64,000 nt of DNA from an uncultured Pelagibacteraceae bacterium (GCA_902623495.1 CACNTW010000005.1:16548-80547), one strand, 5' to 3'; positions 55,750-64,000 are shown, counted from the first letter of the stretch. Translations and numbers: made by a program. The notes: generated from the sequence alone by a model not told the origin.

Positions 55750-56264
55750 TTACCTGAAAATTTAATGTCTTTATTAAGTTTTTTTTCTGGATTATATTTC
55801 TCAAAAAATTTTTTCAAAATATGCATGCAAGCCTCAGCTACTGCTCTATTTCCGCCATTTCTTTTTGTAACAAAATTTGCATATTTTTTAGCATTTGTAT
55901 CTGAATCATTTGTGGCTATTGAATAGCGAACTTTTTTCATGACGTAATGATCAAATATACCATCACCCATATATATAACTTCATTTAGATTATATTTTTC
56001 ACTAATCCATTTAATTCTTTCGGTTGTACTTACCAAATTGAGCTTAAAACTCATATCATCTACAATTCGTTTTTTTGAAATTTTAAATCCAGACCTATCA
56101 CCAGTTATAAATTCTATTTTTAAAAAAGGTTTTAGTAGTGATAAACCATCATGATCATCAGGACCAAAAATTTTAAATGTTTTTCCTTTTGAACTATATA
56201 AAAATTGTCCATTTGTCATTACACCATCAACATCTAATAAAAAAATTTTTGGTTTAGTTTTCAT
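55737..56264 (-). CDS. KdsC-like HAD phosphatase
   Basis: A 175-residue HAD phosphatase. LLDVDGVMTNGQF has the catalytic Asp pair; FITGDRSGFKISKKRI is motif II (KdsC has TGRKA), and VIYMGDGIFDHYVMKKVRYSIATNDSD is motif III/IV, with AKKYANFVTKRNGGNRAVAE close to KdsC's GGRGAVRE tail. KdsC dephosphorylates KDO-8-P; relatives handle other nonulosonate phosphates. An insertion PDDHDG replaces KdsC's NVRDG. It overlaps both neighbouring genes, so its substrate is likely the phospho-product of the GatZ-like protein. Confidence 0.87.
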   Translation of the reverse strand: MKTKPKIFLLDVDGVMTNGQFLYSSKGKTFKIFGPDDHDGLSLLKPFLKIEFITGDRSGFKISKKRIVDDMSFKLNLVSTTERIKWISEKYNLNEVIYMGDGIFDHYVMKKVRYSIATNDSDTNAKKYANFVTKRNGGNRAVAEACMHILKKFFEKYNPEKKLNKDIKFSGKWKT

Positions 56265-57037
56265 AATTTTATTTCTTCATAAGGGAAAAGTTTTCTTTTA
56301 TTGACTCTGTTAAATAATTTTTTGTGATTAAATATAAACAAATATAATATTTTAAGAAGTTCCAGTGTTTGTTTTATAATTTTTACATTACTGATTTGAT
56401 CCTCTTCTCTCCAAGAAATAGGGAAGTATTTTAAGTTATAGTTATTTTTAGACATATAGAGTGTTAAATAATAATTAAATGTCAAATTGTCAGGGAAGTG
56501 AATATATTTATAATCATCAAAAACACTTGTTTTTATAATATATAGACCAGATCCTAGATCATAAATTTTTTTTTTTGAGAATAAACTAAAAGCAAAATTA
56601 AAAGTAATATTTCCAAATTTTTTTAAGCTTGAATATGTTTCGGCTTTTGAATCTCTCAAAAATCTTGATCCCATAAAGCAGTCTAAATTCAAATTTTTAT
56701 TTAAATCTTGTGACATAATATCTCTTATGTTTGCCTGATCATCTCCATGCAAGACTAATATATGTGAAAATTGATTCTCTCTAGCATAATTTATTGCAAC
56801 TTTATGGGATCCACCAAAACTATAATTTTCATTGTTTACAATAAGTTTAAAAAATTTTTTTTTTTTATGGTTCTCTAAGAATTCTTTAATAACTTTTCTT
56901 GTATTATCATCGCTACGATTATCAATGATCAAAATTTGTTCAAATGAATCAATTAATTCATCATCTAATGAATTTAAAACTCTTATAATTTGTTTTTGAC
57001 AATTAAAACAAGGTATAAATAAAAGTATTTTTTTCAT
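56261..57037 (-). CDS. Glycosyltransferase family 2 (DPM1/polyprenyl type)
   Basis: About 258 residues from ATG 57037: MKKILLFIPCFNCQKQIIRVLNSL, LIIDNRSDDNTRKVIKEF, ILVLHGDDQANIRDIM with the DDQA metal motif, FMGSRFLRDSKAETY, and later GSGLYIIKTSVF. This is the polyprenyl-P glycosyltransferase pattern. The reading from 57076 adds hydrophobic residues that look unrelated. It is the first gene of the GatZ/KdsC operon; the divergent gap to the carbamoyltransferase gene is 52 bp. Confidence 0.86.
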   Translation of the reverse strand: MKKILLFIPCFNCQKQIIRVLNSLDDELIDSFEQILIIDNRSDDNTRKVIKEFLENHKKKKFFKLIVNNENYSFGGSHKVAINYARENQFSHILVLHGDDQANIRDIMSQDLNKNLNLDCFMGSRFLRDSKAETYSSLKKFGNITFNFAFSLFSKKKIYDLGSGLYIIKTSVFDDYKYIHFPDNLTFNYYLTLYMSKNNYNLKYFPISWREEDQISNVKIIKQTLELLKILYLFIFNHKKLFNRVNKRKLFPYEEIKL

Positions 57038-57089
57038 AAAGTTATAGATATATGTATATTTGTAATAAAAAAACATTTCAATTTATAAT

Positions 57090-58790
57090 ATGTTAATTCT
57101 TGGAATATTTGCCTACCAACATGATGCTTCTGCGTGTTTAATTGAAAATGGAAAATTATTATCTTTTGTTGAGGAAGAACGACTAAATCGAGAAAGGCAT
57201 TCAGCAGCATTTCCTGAATTATCAATAAAATATTTATTGAAACAACACAATAAAACTTTAGACGATATTAATTACATAACAATATGTTGGAAACCTGGTT
57301 TAGAAATAATATCAAATTTTATAAATGTTTTAAAAAATTTTCCAAAATCATTAAACTTGATTAAAGCAGGTGCAACTCAAAACGAAATATCATTAACATC
57401 TAGATTAAAAAAACAACTTAATTTAAAGGAACAATTCAAAAAATTGGGGTTTAAGTTAAATAAGAAAACCAAAATAATAGAAATCGAACACCACATTGGT
57501 CATGCTGCAAGTGCTTTTTTAGTGTCAAAATTTGAGGAGTCTGCAATTATGACATGGGACGGGAGAGGTGAAAATACTAGTGTATTACTATCTAAAGGTA
57601 CAGGAAACAAAATTACAAAACTAAAAGAAATTAAAATTCCAGAGTCTCTCGGAATATTTTATTCTGCTATAACAACCTATGTTGGCTTCAAATTATTTGA
57701 TGAAGGTAAGACAATGGGACTTTCTGCATTTGGAACTGACAAATATCTTAAAGATTTTGATGATATTATTTACAAATGTGAAAATACATTCAAAGTAAAT
57801 CAAAAATATTTTAATTATATGACACATGGTAGAAATAAATATTTGTCAGACATATTTATTAATAAATTTGGTCCACCTAGAAAATATAATGATAAAATTA
57901 CTCAACATTATATGGATATTGCATATGCGGCGCAGAAAAAGTTAGAGGAAATAGGAATACACCTAATAAGATATTTAAAAAAAATATGTCCAAGTGAAAA
58001 TCTTTGTATTACTGGAGGAGTAGCATTAAATTGTATAATGAATCAAAAAATTCATGAAACTAATTTATTTAAAAATATTTTTATTCAACCAATTGCTTCT
58101 GATGCTGGGACAAGTATAGGAGGAGCCTATTATTTATATAATTCAATATTAAATTATAAGAGAAATTATGAATTCAAGAATATTTACCTTGGACCCAGTT
58201 ATTCTGAAGCTGAAATTGAAGAGTATATATTAAATAAAAAATTAAAGTATTCAAAACCAGAAAATTTATTTTTAGAAACCGCAAAGATTCTTTCAGAAGG
58301 AAAAATTATTGGATGGTTTCAAGATAAAATGGAGGGAGGACCAAGAGCTCTAGGTAATCGAAGTATTCTTGCAGATCCTAGAAATGATAATATTAAAGAA
58401 AGACTTAACAGTATTGTAAAAAAAAGAGAGTCCTATAGGCCATTTGCCCCTGCAGTTTTAAGTGAAGATAAAAATAGATACTTTAAGATGAATTATGATA
58501 GTGATTATATGATTCTTTCAGCAGATGTGATTGAAGATAAAAAAAAAACAATACCAGCTGTCACTCATATAGATGGAACAGCAAGAGTTCAGACTGTGAA
58601 AAAAGATATAAATTTTAAATTTTGGTCTTTAATAAATGAATTTAAAAATTTGACCGGAACTCCAATATTATTGAATACATCCTTTAATGAAAATGAACCC
58701 ATTGTTTGTCATCCAAATGAGGCCATAGAATGTTTTTTAAGAACAGATTTAGATTTTTTAATTTTACAAAATTTTATAGTTAAAAAATAA
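57090..58790 (+). CDS. Carbamoyltransferase, NodU/CmcH/TobZ family
   Basis: A 566-residue two-domain protein. The N-terminal Kae1-like part has GIFAYQHDASACLIENGKLLSFVEEERLNRERH, EIEHHIGHAASAFLVSKFEESAIMTWDGRGE and ITGGVALNCIMNQKIHE; the C-terminal YrdC-like region has GWFQDKMEGGPRALGNRSILADPRN and SYRPFAPAVL. It uses carbamoyl phosphate and ATP to carbamoylate a hydroxyl, typically on a sugar. In this setting it probably decorates the surface glycan. It is followed 2 bp later by a large membrane protein gene. Confidence 0.92.
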   Translation: MLILGIFAYQHDASACLIENGKLLSFVEEERLNRERHSAAFPELSIKYLLKQHNKTLDDINYITICWKPGLEIISNFINVLKNFPKSLNLIKAGATQNEISLTSRLKKQLNLKEQFKKLGFKLNKKTKIIEIEHHIGHAASAFLVSKFEESAIMTWDGRGENTSVLLSKGTGNKITKLKEIKIPESLGIFYSAITTYVGFKLFDEGKTMGLSAFGTDKYLKDFDDIIYKCENTFKVNQKYFNYMTHGRNKYLSDIFINKFGPPRKYNDKITQHYMDIAYAAQKKLEEIGIHLIRYLKKICPSENLCITGGVALNCIMNQKIHETNLFKNIFIQPIASDAGTSIGGAYYLYNSILNYKRNYEFKNIYLGPSYSEAEIEEYILNKKLKYSKPENLFLETAKILSEGKIIGWFQDKMEGGPRALGNRSILADPRNDNIKERLNSIVKKRESYRPFAPAVLSEDKNRYFKMNYDSDYMILSADVIEDKKKTIPAVTHIDGTARVQTVKKDINFKFWSLINEFKNLTGTPILLNTSFNENEPIVCHPNEAIECFLRTDLDFLILQNFIVKK

Positions 58791-58792
58791 TT

Positions 58793-60943
58793 ATGGGAAT
58801 AAGAGAAAAAAAAGATTTATATTTTTTAATTTTTTTTTGTTTACTTTTAATATTTGGTTTATTCAAAATATTTTTTTTTAATCAACCATTCATTGGTACA
58901 GATATGTCAAATAGGTTGCATGGCATCGGAAAGCATGAGTTGGAAGTTATGTATATTTTAAAACCAATAATAAATAAAAATCTGAGTCTAATAAATATTC
59001 TGATTATTAATGTTTATTTTCTCAGCATAACTTTTATTGGTTACCTATCAATTAAAAAATTAATAATATTTACATCAGGTTTTGAGAGAAAATTTCGCAT
59101 AAACGAGCAAATATTTTTTATATCAAGCTTCGTAGTTGGCTCAATAATATTTAATGGTTTTTTAAGAATAATAAGTTTAAATTTAAATATTACTACACTT
59201 AACATATTGGTAATTTTTTTGCTGATAAGTTTTATTTTTTTTTTTTTCAATGTTTTAATTCAAGATTGGAAAAAAATTTTTAACAAAAATACTTTATTTA
59301 TTGTTTTTGTTTTTTTTTTATTGTTAATAAATAATCTTCAAATAGACGGACATCATATATCTGGAGATTCTTTTTATCATTATGGTTATTTGAATTTAAT
59401 AAAAAACTTTTTTAAACTTGACATTATTCCCATTATCGGTGGTCATTATTTTGAACCATTAATAATTACTCCTATCATTTTTATAATTCAAGATTTCTTA
59501 TTTTTTAATTCATTTGAGGAAACCACTTTTATATCAAATTGGTTTTTCCAAGCTTATGCTAAGACAGCCTCATTATTTTTAATATACTGCATTTGTAGAT
59601 TTTTTTTTGTAAACTATTCAAAGTTAATACCAATAACTTTTGTAATATTAATATTTTTTACTAACTACTCTGGTAACTTTTTTATTAATCCACTACTATA
59701 CGATAGTGGTAACCCATTGGCATTATCAATTCACGGCTCGAGAGTAATTGGTATCTCTAGTTTTATTTTTGTATTATTGTTAACTTTTAACTTTATATTC
59801 CATAAAAAAAACTATGTATTAATTTTTAAAGACAAATTATCAATATCTTTAATAATATTTTTTTATTTAATAGGGATAAATTCTTTTGGAATACAATTTA
59901 TTTTTTTAAATTTATTATTTATCTCTTTTTTTTTTATTTTATCTATTTCAAAGTACCTAAAAATTTTTGAAAAAATTAATATCCCTTTTAATTTTTTTAT
60001 TTCCTTTTTTATTGTTGCTATTTTCTTATCTTACACTTTGATTGGTAGAAACTTTTCGATAACAGATTTTTCATCCTATATAATGGTTTTTTTGTCTATT
60101 TTAGCGATTTTAATTTATTATTTTTTTTCTTTGAAAATAAATATTAATTTTGCAAATTTTAAAATTCCACTTTTGTCCTTATTTGTAGTCATTCTAAGCT
60201 TGCTTTTTTTAGGGAATTTTTTTAGTTATTTTTTTTTATTTGTTAATTCTGGGTCCAGTTCGGAAATTTTAATTTATTTAAATCAGCTATTTTCAAAGTT
60301 TTCTTATGTGAATTCATCAATCAATGAAAATGGTCTTTATAATGCAATGATTAATTATGATAAATCAAATGACTTTATGATGATGAATATTTGTTCTTTT
60401 AAAGACAAAATAGATCTTTTCATGACTGGTATGCCAAACTATCATTGTATGAATTATACTAGATTGATCTATGGATCAGGCTTCATATTTTTAATATTTG
60501 TCTATAATAGTTTAAAAATTTTTAGTTTACTTAAGCCTCTTCAAGAATTTACAATCGACCCAAAATATAAAATTTCAATATATTTATATTTCCTTAGTAC
60601 TTTTTTTTATATTTTTTCCTTAACTTATGTAGATATGTTATCAGGAAGTTATATGTTACACTCAAGAACAAGATTTTTGGAGGTAGCAAGTATTTTAATA
60701 TTATTTAATTTCGTTACTTTATTTTCAATAAATTTTGATGCGAATGATGTTGGAAAAAAAATTATTATTTTTTTAATTATTATAAAATTTTTATTACCAT
60801 TTGCTGCTAACGCTAAAAGTATAAAATTCTTGCATCAACATAATTATATAGCGCCATTGTATGAAAGTCCAAGACACTATTATAATAGTTGGTACCTAAA
60901 CCAGTGGTGGAAAAATTTTAGATATATTTTGAATAACATATGA
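58793..60943 (+). CDS. Large polytopic membrane protein, GT-C-like
   Basis: A 716-residue protein with about 13-16 helices. A hydrophilic loop holds INNLQIDGHHISGDSFYHYGYLNLI, with acidic/His residues of the sort GT-C enzymes have in their first loop, and VGGHYFEPLIITPII follows. A later loop has CSFKDKIDLFMTGMPNYHCMNYTRLIYGSGF with cysteine pairs. It is probably a lipid-linked-sugar-dependent glycosyltransferase modifying the glycan. I do not recognise a named family. Confidence 0.55.
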   Translation: MGIREKKDLYFLIFFCLLLIFGLFKIFFFNQPFIGTDMSNRLHGIGKHELEVMYILKPIINKNLSLINILIINVYFLSITFIGYLSIKKLIIFTSGFERKFRINEQIFFISSFVVGSIIFNGFLRIISLNLNITTLNILVIFLLISFIFFFFNVLIQDWKKIFNKNTLFIVFVFFLLLINNLQIDGHHISGDSFYHYGYLNLIKNFFKLDIIPIIGGHYFEPLIITPIIFIIQDFLFFNSFEETTFISNWFFQAYAKTASLFLIYCICRFFFVNYSKLIPITFVILIFFTNYSGNFFINPLLYDSGNPLALSIHGSRVIGISSFIFVLLLTFNFIFHKKNYVLIFKDKLSISLIIFFYLIGINSFGIQFIFLNLLFISFFFILSISKYLKIFEKINIPFNFFISFFIVAIFLSYTLIGRNFSITDFSSYIMVFLSILAILIYYFFSLKININFANFKIPLLSLFVVILSLLFLGNFFSYFFLFVNSGSSSEILIYLNQLFSKFSYVNSSINENGLYNAMINYDKSNDFMMMNICSFKDKIDLFMTGMPNYHCMNYTRLIYGSGFIFLIFVYNSLKIFSLLKPLQEFTIDPKYKISIYLYFLSTFFYIFSLTYVDMLSGSYMLHSRTRFLEVASILILFNFVTLFSINFDANDVGKKIIIFLIIIKFLLPFAANAKSIKFLHQHNYIAPLYESPRHYYNSWYLNQWWKNFRYILNNI

Positions 60944-60945
60944 TA

Positions 60946-61251
60946 TTAAAAATCAATGCCTTCGATTATTGGCTTAATATCTCTATTTAATATTATATTA
61001 ATGCTATCAATTAATTTTTGTCTTTCTTCAATATTTATGCCATCAGATTTGGATTCATGATAAAGTTTATCTGCAATATAGCCTTTAAGAGTTTTGTCTC
61101 CAATTTTTCTGTCTAAACGATCTATTTTTTGCAACATTTTATCTGCAACTCTGAGAGCTTTATTTATAGGAGACAGTAAAAAAAATATTACAATAAGAAC
61201 CGCAAATGTAACAATTAATGTTTTTATAATAAAATCTTTGTAATTATTCAT
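60946..61251 (-). CDS. Small membrane-anchored protein of unknown function
   Basis: A 101-residue protein with one N-terminal helix (LIVTFAVLIVIFFLLSPI, about 12-30), then a charged amphipathic tail with KMLQKIDRLDRKIGDKTLKGYIADKLYHES. No family recognised. It is convergent with the large membrane protein (2-bp gap) and divergent from the nucleotidyltransferase gene across 65 bp. Its length and smooth composition support a real gene, but no motif does. Confidence 0.55.
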   Translation of the reverse strand: MNNYKDFIIKTLIVTFAVLIVIFFLLSPINKALRVADKMLQKIDRLDRKIGDKTLKGYIADKLYHESKSDGINIEERQKLIDSINIILNRDIKPIIEGIDF

Positions 61252-61316
61252 TTAGATACAAATAATGTATATAATATTTTTTTAAAAGTAATTAATAAAT
61301 AATTTAAGATAATAAA

Positions 61317-62879
61317 TTGGTTAAAGTTTGTATATTAACAGCTGGTAAAGGTAGTAGGCTAAGTAATTATGGCAAGATAATAAATAAAGCTATTCTCCCA
61401 ATAAAAGAGAAAGCAATTTTAAGCCACATTCTTGAAATGTTTAACCCCAACCATGAGTTCGTAATAGGTACTGGATACAGAGGCAATGATGTAAAAAATT
61501 ATTTAAAAATTGCTCATCCAAATTTAAATATTAGATATGTAAAAGTAAGAAATTATGATGGATCTGGAAGTGGACCCGGATTATCATTGTTGAGTTGTGA
61601 AAAATTCCTAAAAGAAGAATTTTTTTTCGTTCCATGTGATATTTTGACTAATTTGAAGTTTAAGGAAAAAGTAACATTTAAAAAAAATATATTTTGGTGC
61701 TCAAAAGTAAGTGAGAGAAAAACTAATCAATACTTAAATTTTAAACATCTTAATAGAAGAGTTATTAATTTGGTTGATAAAAAAATTGTAAAAGGAAAAG
61801 ATTTTAAGTCATGGAGCGGTTTGTGTTATATTAAAGATCACAAAGTATTTTGGGACACGTTAAAAAAAGAAAGTAAACAAATAAATAAGGAATACCAAAT
61901 TTCAAATGGTTTTGAAGATTTAATCAAATATAAAAAATGCAATATAAGAGATGTTAAATGGACAGACCTTGGAAACTTAAAAAATTACGAAGATGAAAAG
62001 AAAAAAACTCAAAAATTTGATTTTTCAAAAGATAAAGAATTTTTATACTTTATCAATAACAAAGTTATTAAATTTTCAGAAAATCAAAAAAATGTAAAAA
62101 AGAAATATTATAAGTTTAAATTAAATAAAAAGATATATCCACATAATGTAAAAATATTAGATAATTTTTTATATTATGATTTTTTAAAGGGTGATAATTT
62201 TTATGATATAGCAAGCAATAGAAATTTTAAAGATTTGCTTTCCCAAATGAAGAAAAATTTATGGAAAAAAAAGAAAGTAAATAAAATTCATTTTAAGAAT
62301 AAATGTCATAATTTTTATAAAAATAAAACTTTACACCGAGTTAAAATTTTCTTAGAAAAAAATAAAAATATAGATCAGATTAAGAGTGTTAATAATATAA
62401 AAGTTACAAGTATAAAAAAAATTCTAAATAAAATTAATTGGAATTATTTATATAAAGGAGATGCCTACTATATTCATGGAGATCTACAGTTTGATAATAT
62501 CCTAAAGGTAAAGAAAGAATTTAAATTAATTGATTGGAGATCTGATTTTGATGGTGAGATAAATTATGGAGATATATATTATGATTTTGCTAAAATTTTA
62601 GGTGGTATTTATTTAAATTATAAAGAAATAAAAAGAAATAACTTTGAAGTTTATTTTAACAAAGAAACCTCTAAATTAAATTTTCCTAAAACTAAAAAAT
62701 ATAAAATAATTGAGCATGAATTAAAAAACTTTCTGTTGATTAATAAATATGACTTTAATAAAGTCAAAATTCTTCAAGCGTTGATATATTTAAATATGTC
62801 ACCTTTGCATAAACCACCTTTCTCTTATGGATTATTTCTGATTGCAAAATATCTTTTAACTAAGAATGTAAAAAAATGA
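61317..62879 (+). CDS. Fused sugar nucleotidyltransferase and APH/choline-kinase-like kinase
   Basis: A 520-residue fusion. Residues 1-230 are an NTP-transferase: VKVCILTAGKGSRLSNYGKIINKAILPI is the nucleotide-binding start and FFVPCDILTN the metal site. From about 250 on lies a protein-kinase-like fold with Brenner's motif YIHGDLQFDNILKV and KLIDWRSDFDGEINYGDIYYDFAK as the catalytic and metal loops. The order resembles LicC and LicA functions joined. The start codon is TTG at 61317; an ATG is absent nearby. It overlaps the AroE-like gene by 4 bp. The substrate could be choline, an amino alcohol or a sugar. Confidence 0.85.
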   Translation: MVKVCILTAGKGSRLSNYGKIINKAILPIKEKAILSHILEMFNPNHEFVIGTGYRGNDVKNYLKIAHPNLNIRYVKVRNYDGSGSGPGLSLLSCEKFLKEEFFFVPCDILTNLKFKEKVTFKKNIFWCSKVSERKTNQYLNFKHLNRRVINLVDKKIVKGKDFKSWSGLCYIKDHKVFWDTLKKESKQINKEYQISNGFEDLIKYKKCNIRDVKWTDLGNLKNYEDEKKKTQKFDFSKDKEFLYFINNKVIKFSENQKNVKKKYYKFKLNKKIYPHNVKILDNFLYYDFLKGDNFYDIASNRNFKDLLSQMKKNLWKKKKVNKIHFKNKCHNFYKNKTLHRVKIFLEKNKNIDQIKSVNNIKVTSIKKILNKINWNYLYKGDAYYIHGDLQFDNILKVKKEFKLIDWRSDFDGEINYGDIYYDFAKILGGIYLNYKEIKRNNFEVYFNKETSKLNFPKTKKYKIIEHELKNFLLINKYDFNKVKILQALIYLNMSPLHKPPFSYGLFLIAKYLLTKNVKK

Positions 62880-63664
62880 AATTCATATCAATCTCAAAAT
62901 ATCCAGGAAAGATGGGTGAAACTTTATTCAATTCTTCTTTTAAAAAATTGAAAATAAATGCATCCTACAAGGCTATAAAAAGAAGAAGTTTGCTAAATAC
63001 TAAAGAATATTTACTGAAAAATAATATTAATGGTTGTGGAGTATCTATGCCATTTAAAGAGAAGATAATTAAATATTTAGATAAACAGGATAATTCAGTA
63101 AAAAAAACTAGATCTTGTAATACAATAATTTTAAAAAATAAAAAAATAATAGGATATAATACTGACTATCTTGGCATTAAAAATAAACTAATATCGTTAA
63201 AAATCTCTAAAAAAAACGAATTCTATATTTTTGGTGCTGGTGGTTACGCAAGATCGTTCTACAAAGCACTTAGAGATTTAAAGTATAATAAAATTTTTGT
63301 TATTAATAGATCAATTGATAGGTTCAAATCATGGTCTAATGAAAAAGTATATAAATTAAAAAAGTTCCCAGATAGTCCAAATTTTAATGTAATTATAAAT
63401 GCAACACCTATTGGCATGAAACAAATAAAAAAAAAAGAATATTTATCTAAAATTAATTTAAAAAAAACTAAATTTTATTTTGAATGTGTGGTTTCGCCTA
63501 AAAACACTAATAATATTAAAATAGCTGAACTTAATTCAATTAAAACAATATTAGGTTACGAAATTAGTCTAGAACAAGCAATAATCCAATTTAAACTTTA
63601 CGTAAATAAAAAGATATCATCTAGATTTGTTAAAATAATTTTAAATAAAGCTCTAGTTGATTGA
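62876..63664 (+). CDS. Shikimate dehydrogenase-like protein, atypical substrate site
   Basis: A 262-residue AroE-fold protein. The catalytic Lys61 (VSMPFKEKI) and Asp97 (YNTDYLG) are present, the NAD(P) loop is FGAGGYARSFYKAL at about 119, and INATPIGM with the C-terminal GYEISLEQAIIQF fit the family. In AroE the N-terminal SxSLSP serines bind the shikimate carboxylate; here the stretch is SKYPGKMGE, without that pair. So it likely reduces or oxidises another cyclic or chain polyol, for the sugar kinase/nucleotidyltransferase gene that overlaps it by 4 bp. Confidence 0.78.
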   Translation: MKFISISKYPGKMGETLFNSSFKKLKINASYKAIKRRSLLNTKEYLLKNNINGCGVSMPFKEKIIKYLDKQDNSVKKTRSCNTIILKNKKIIGYNTDYLGIKNKLISLKISKKNEFYIFGAGGYARSFYKALRDLKYNKIFVINRSIDRFKSWSNEKVYKLKKFPDSPNFNVIINATPIGMKQIKKKEYLSKINLKKTKFYFECVVSPKNTNNIKIAELNSIKTILGYEISLEQAIIQFKLYVNKKISSRFVKIILNKALVD

Positions 63665-64000
63665 ATAAGTATAGAGCTTTCCTAATTGTCCGTAATCAAA
63701 TTCTTCTTTCAAATATATTTTGTTGGATAATAAAAAGGGATTAATATAACTTTTTCTTCTTAAATCAAAATCAGTACCAGTTCCACGATTTGAGCCACTG
63801 CTTATTATCATTGATTTATCGAGCAATAAACAATCTATTTCAATATTTTCATAAAGTTTTAAATAATTTTTTGCTTTATAATTTCCAAATGGTGGAATAT
63901 CAGAAGGACTGAATACCTTATCTTCTTCCATATTAAAATTATTAGATAATATAAAAGTTGGATGACTGGCAAAAATCGATTTACATTTTTGTAGATTAGA
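63653..64000 (-). CDS. C-terminal part of an unidentified protein (cut by right edge)
   Basis: The frame stays open to the right edge: 115 codons including ASHPTFILSNNFNMEEDKV, DIPPFGNYKAKNYL, CLLLDKSMIISSGSNRGTGTDFDLRRK and a Gly/Leu-rich tail ending GQLGKLYTYSIN. The ATG at 63931 is only internal. It overlaps the AroE-like gene tail to tail by 12 bp. I recognise no motif with confidence; it may belong to a larger transferase of the polysaccharide cluster. Confidence 0.5.
   Translation of the reverse strand, partial: SNLQKCKSIFASHPTFILSNNFNMEEDKVFSPSDIPPFGNYKAKNYLKLYENIEIDCLLLDKSMIISSGSNRGTGTDFDLRRKSYINPFLLSNKIYLKEEFDYGQLGKLYTYSIN

Larger units (their letters stand above)
36374..64000. other. 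Surface polysaccharide hypervariable region (SAR11 HVR2-like), left part
   Basis: From the 5S gene to the right edge nearly every gene codes for glycosyltransferases, nucleotide-sugar enzymes or large membrane proteins. Strand changes are frequent, contrasting with the long one-strand core runs to the left. From memory, the largest SAR11 hypervariable island lies between 23S and 5S; the right border is beyond the window, so 16S-23S is predicted there. Confidence 0.75.

Noticed and set aside
36374..64000. CRISPR arrays, IS elements, integrases or phage genes in the variable island
   Set aside because: No repeat-spacer pattern, transposase motif or terminal inverted repeats were seen; variation seems to come from homologous exchange.

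Overview
This window looks like a SAR11 (Candidatus Pelagibacter-type) alphaproteobacterial chromosome. The DNA is very AT-rich, proteins are rich in Lys, Asn and Ile, intergenic gaps are mostly a few bases, and ATGA or TAATG stop/start overlaps are common. Several gene orders are typical of Alphaproteobacteria: xseB-ispA, rluD-rpoH, DUF4164-zapA, tkt-gap-pgk-fba-thiE-efp-suhB-rpmE-trcR, and a small cytochrome oxidase subunit IV gene in front of pntA. No plasmid, phage, IS or CRISPR feature was seen, and no stretch over 300 bases lacks a gene.

The core region runs from about 1 to 36.4 kb. It starts with xseB/ispA (left edge), tsaC, a two-gene ABC exporter, tRNA-Arg, rluD, rpoH and a surface protein with Ig-like and autotransporter-type domains. 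A long minus-strand block follows: tolQ-tolR-tolA-tolB-pal-cpoB, tilS, ftsH, folP, glmM, thiD and purA, preceded by coiled-coil gene-zapA-fthC-ymdB-yebC-ruvC. The plus-strand block from tkt to trcR carries lower glycolysis, thiamine phosphate synthase, EF-P and L31. It ends with rpsU, which seems to start at an ATT codon behind a strong Shine-Dalgarno, followed 4 nt later by initiator tRNA-fMet. A minus-strand block then holds gmhA-like, transaldolase, pntB, split pntA, a 36-residue oxidase subunit and 41-residue L36.

At 36.25-36.37 kb lies an isolated 5S rRNA gene on the minus strand with its own promoter-like sequence. To its right, from 36.4 kb to the end, almost every gene concerns surface polysaccharide. 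This matches my recollection that the large SAR11 hypervariable region HVR2 lies between the 23S and 5S genes. It holds a WecA-like initiating transferase, an O-antigen-ligase-like protein, a candidate Wzy polymerase, about six glycosyltransferases, nucleotide-sugar enzymes and large membrane proteins. A fnlA-fnlB-fnlC-wbuB set should make and transfer L-FucNAc. A second minus-strand operon pairs a GatZ/KbaZ-like aldolase-family protein with a KdsC-like phosphatase, a cupin, a FAD oxidoreductase and two glycosyltransferases. I do not recognise that combination; it is the best candidate for an undescribed sugar pathway. Near the right edge, a fused nucleotidyltransferase-kinase is coupled to a shikimate-dehydrogenase-like protein that lacks the family's substrate-binding serines.

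The most interesting observations are the rpsU ATT start and its linkage to initiator tRNA, the orphan 5S apparently read through into protein genes, the GatZ/KdsC operon, the kinase-fusion/AroE-like pair, and a ruvC left without ruvAB between yebC and tolQ. All calls come from reading the sequence; no database search was run.
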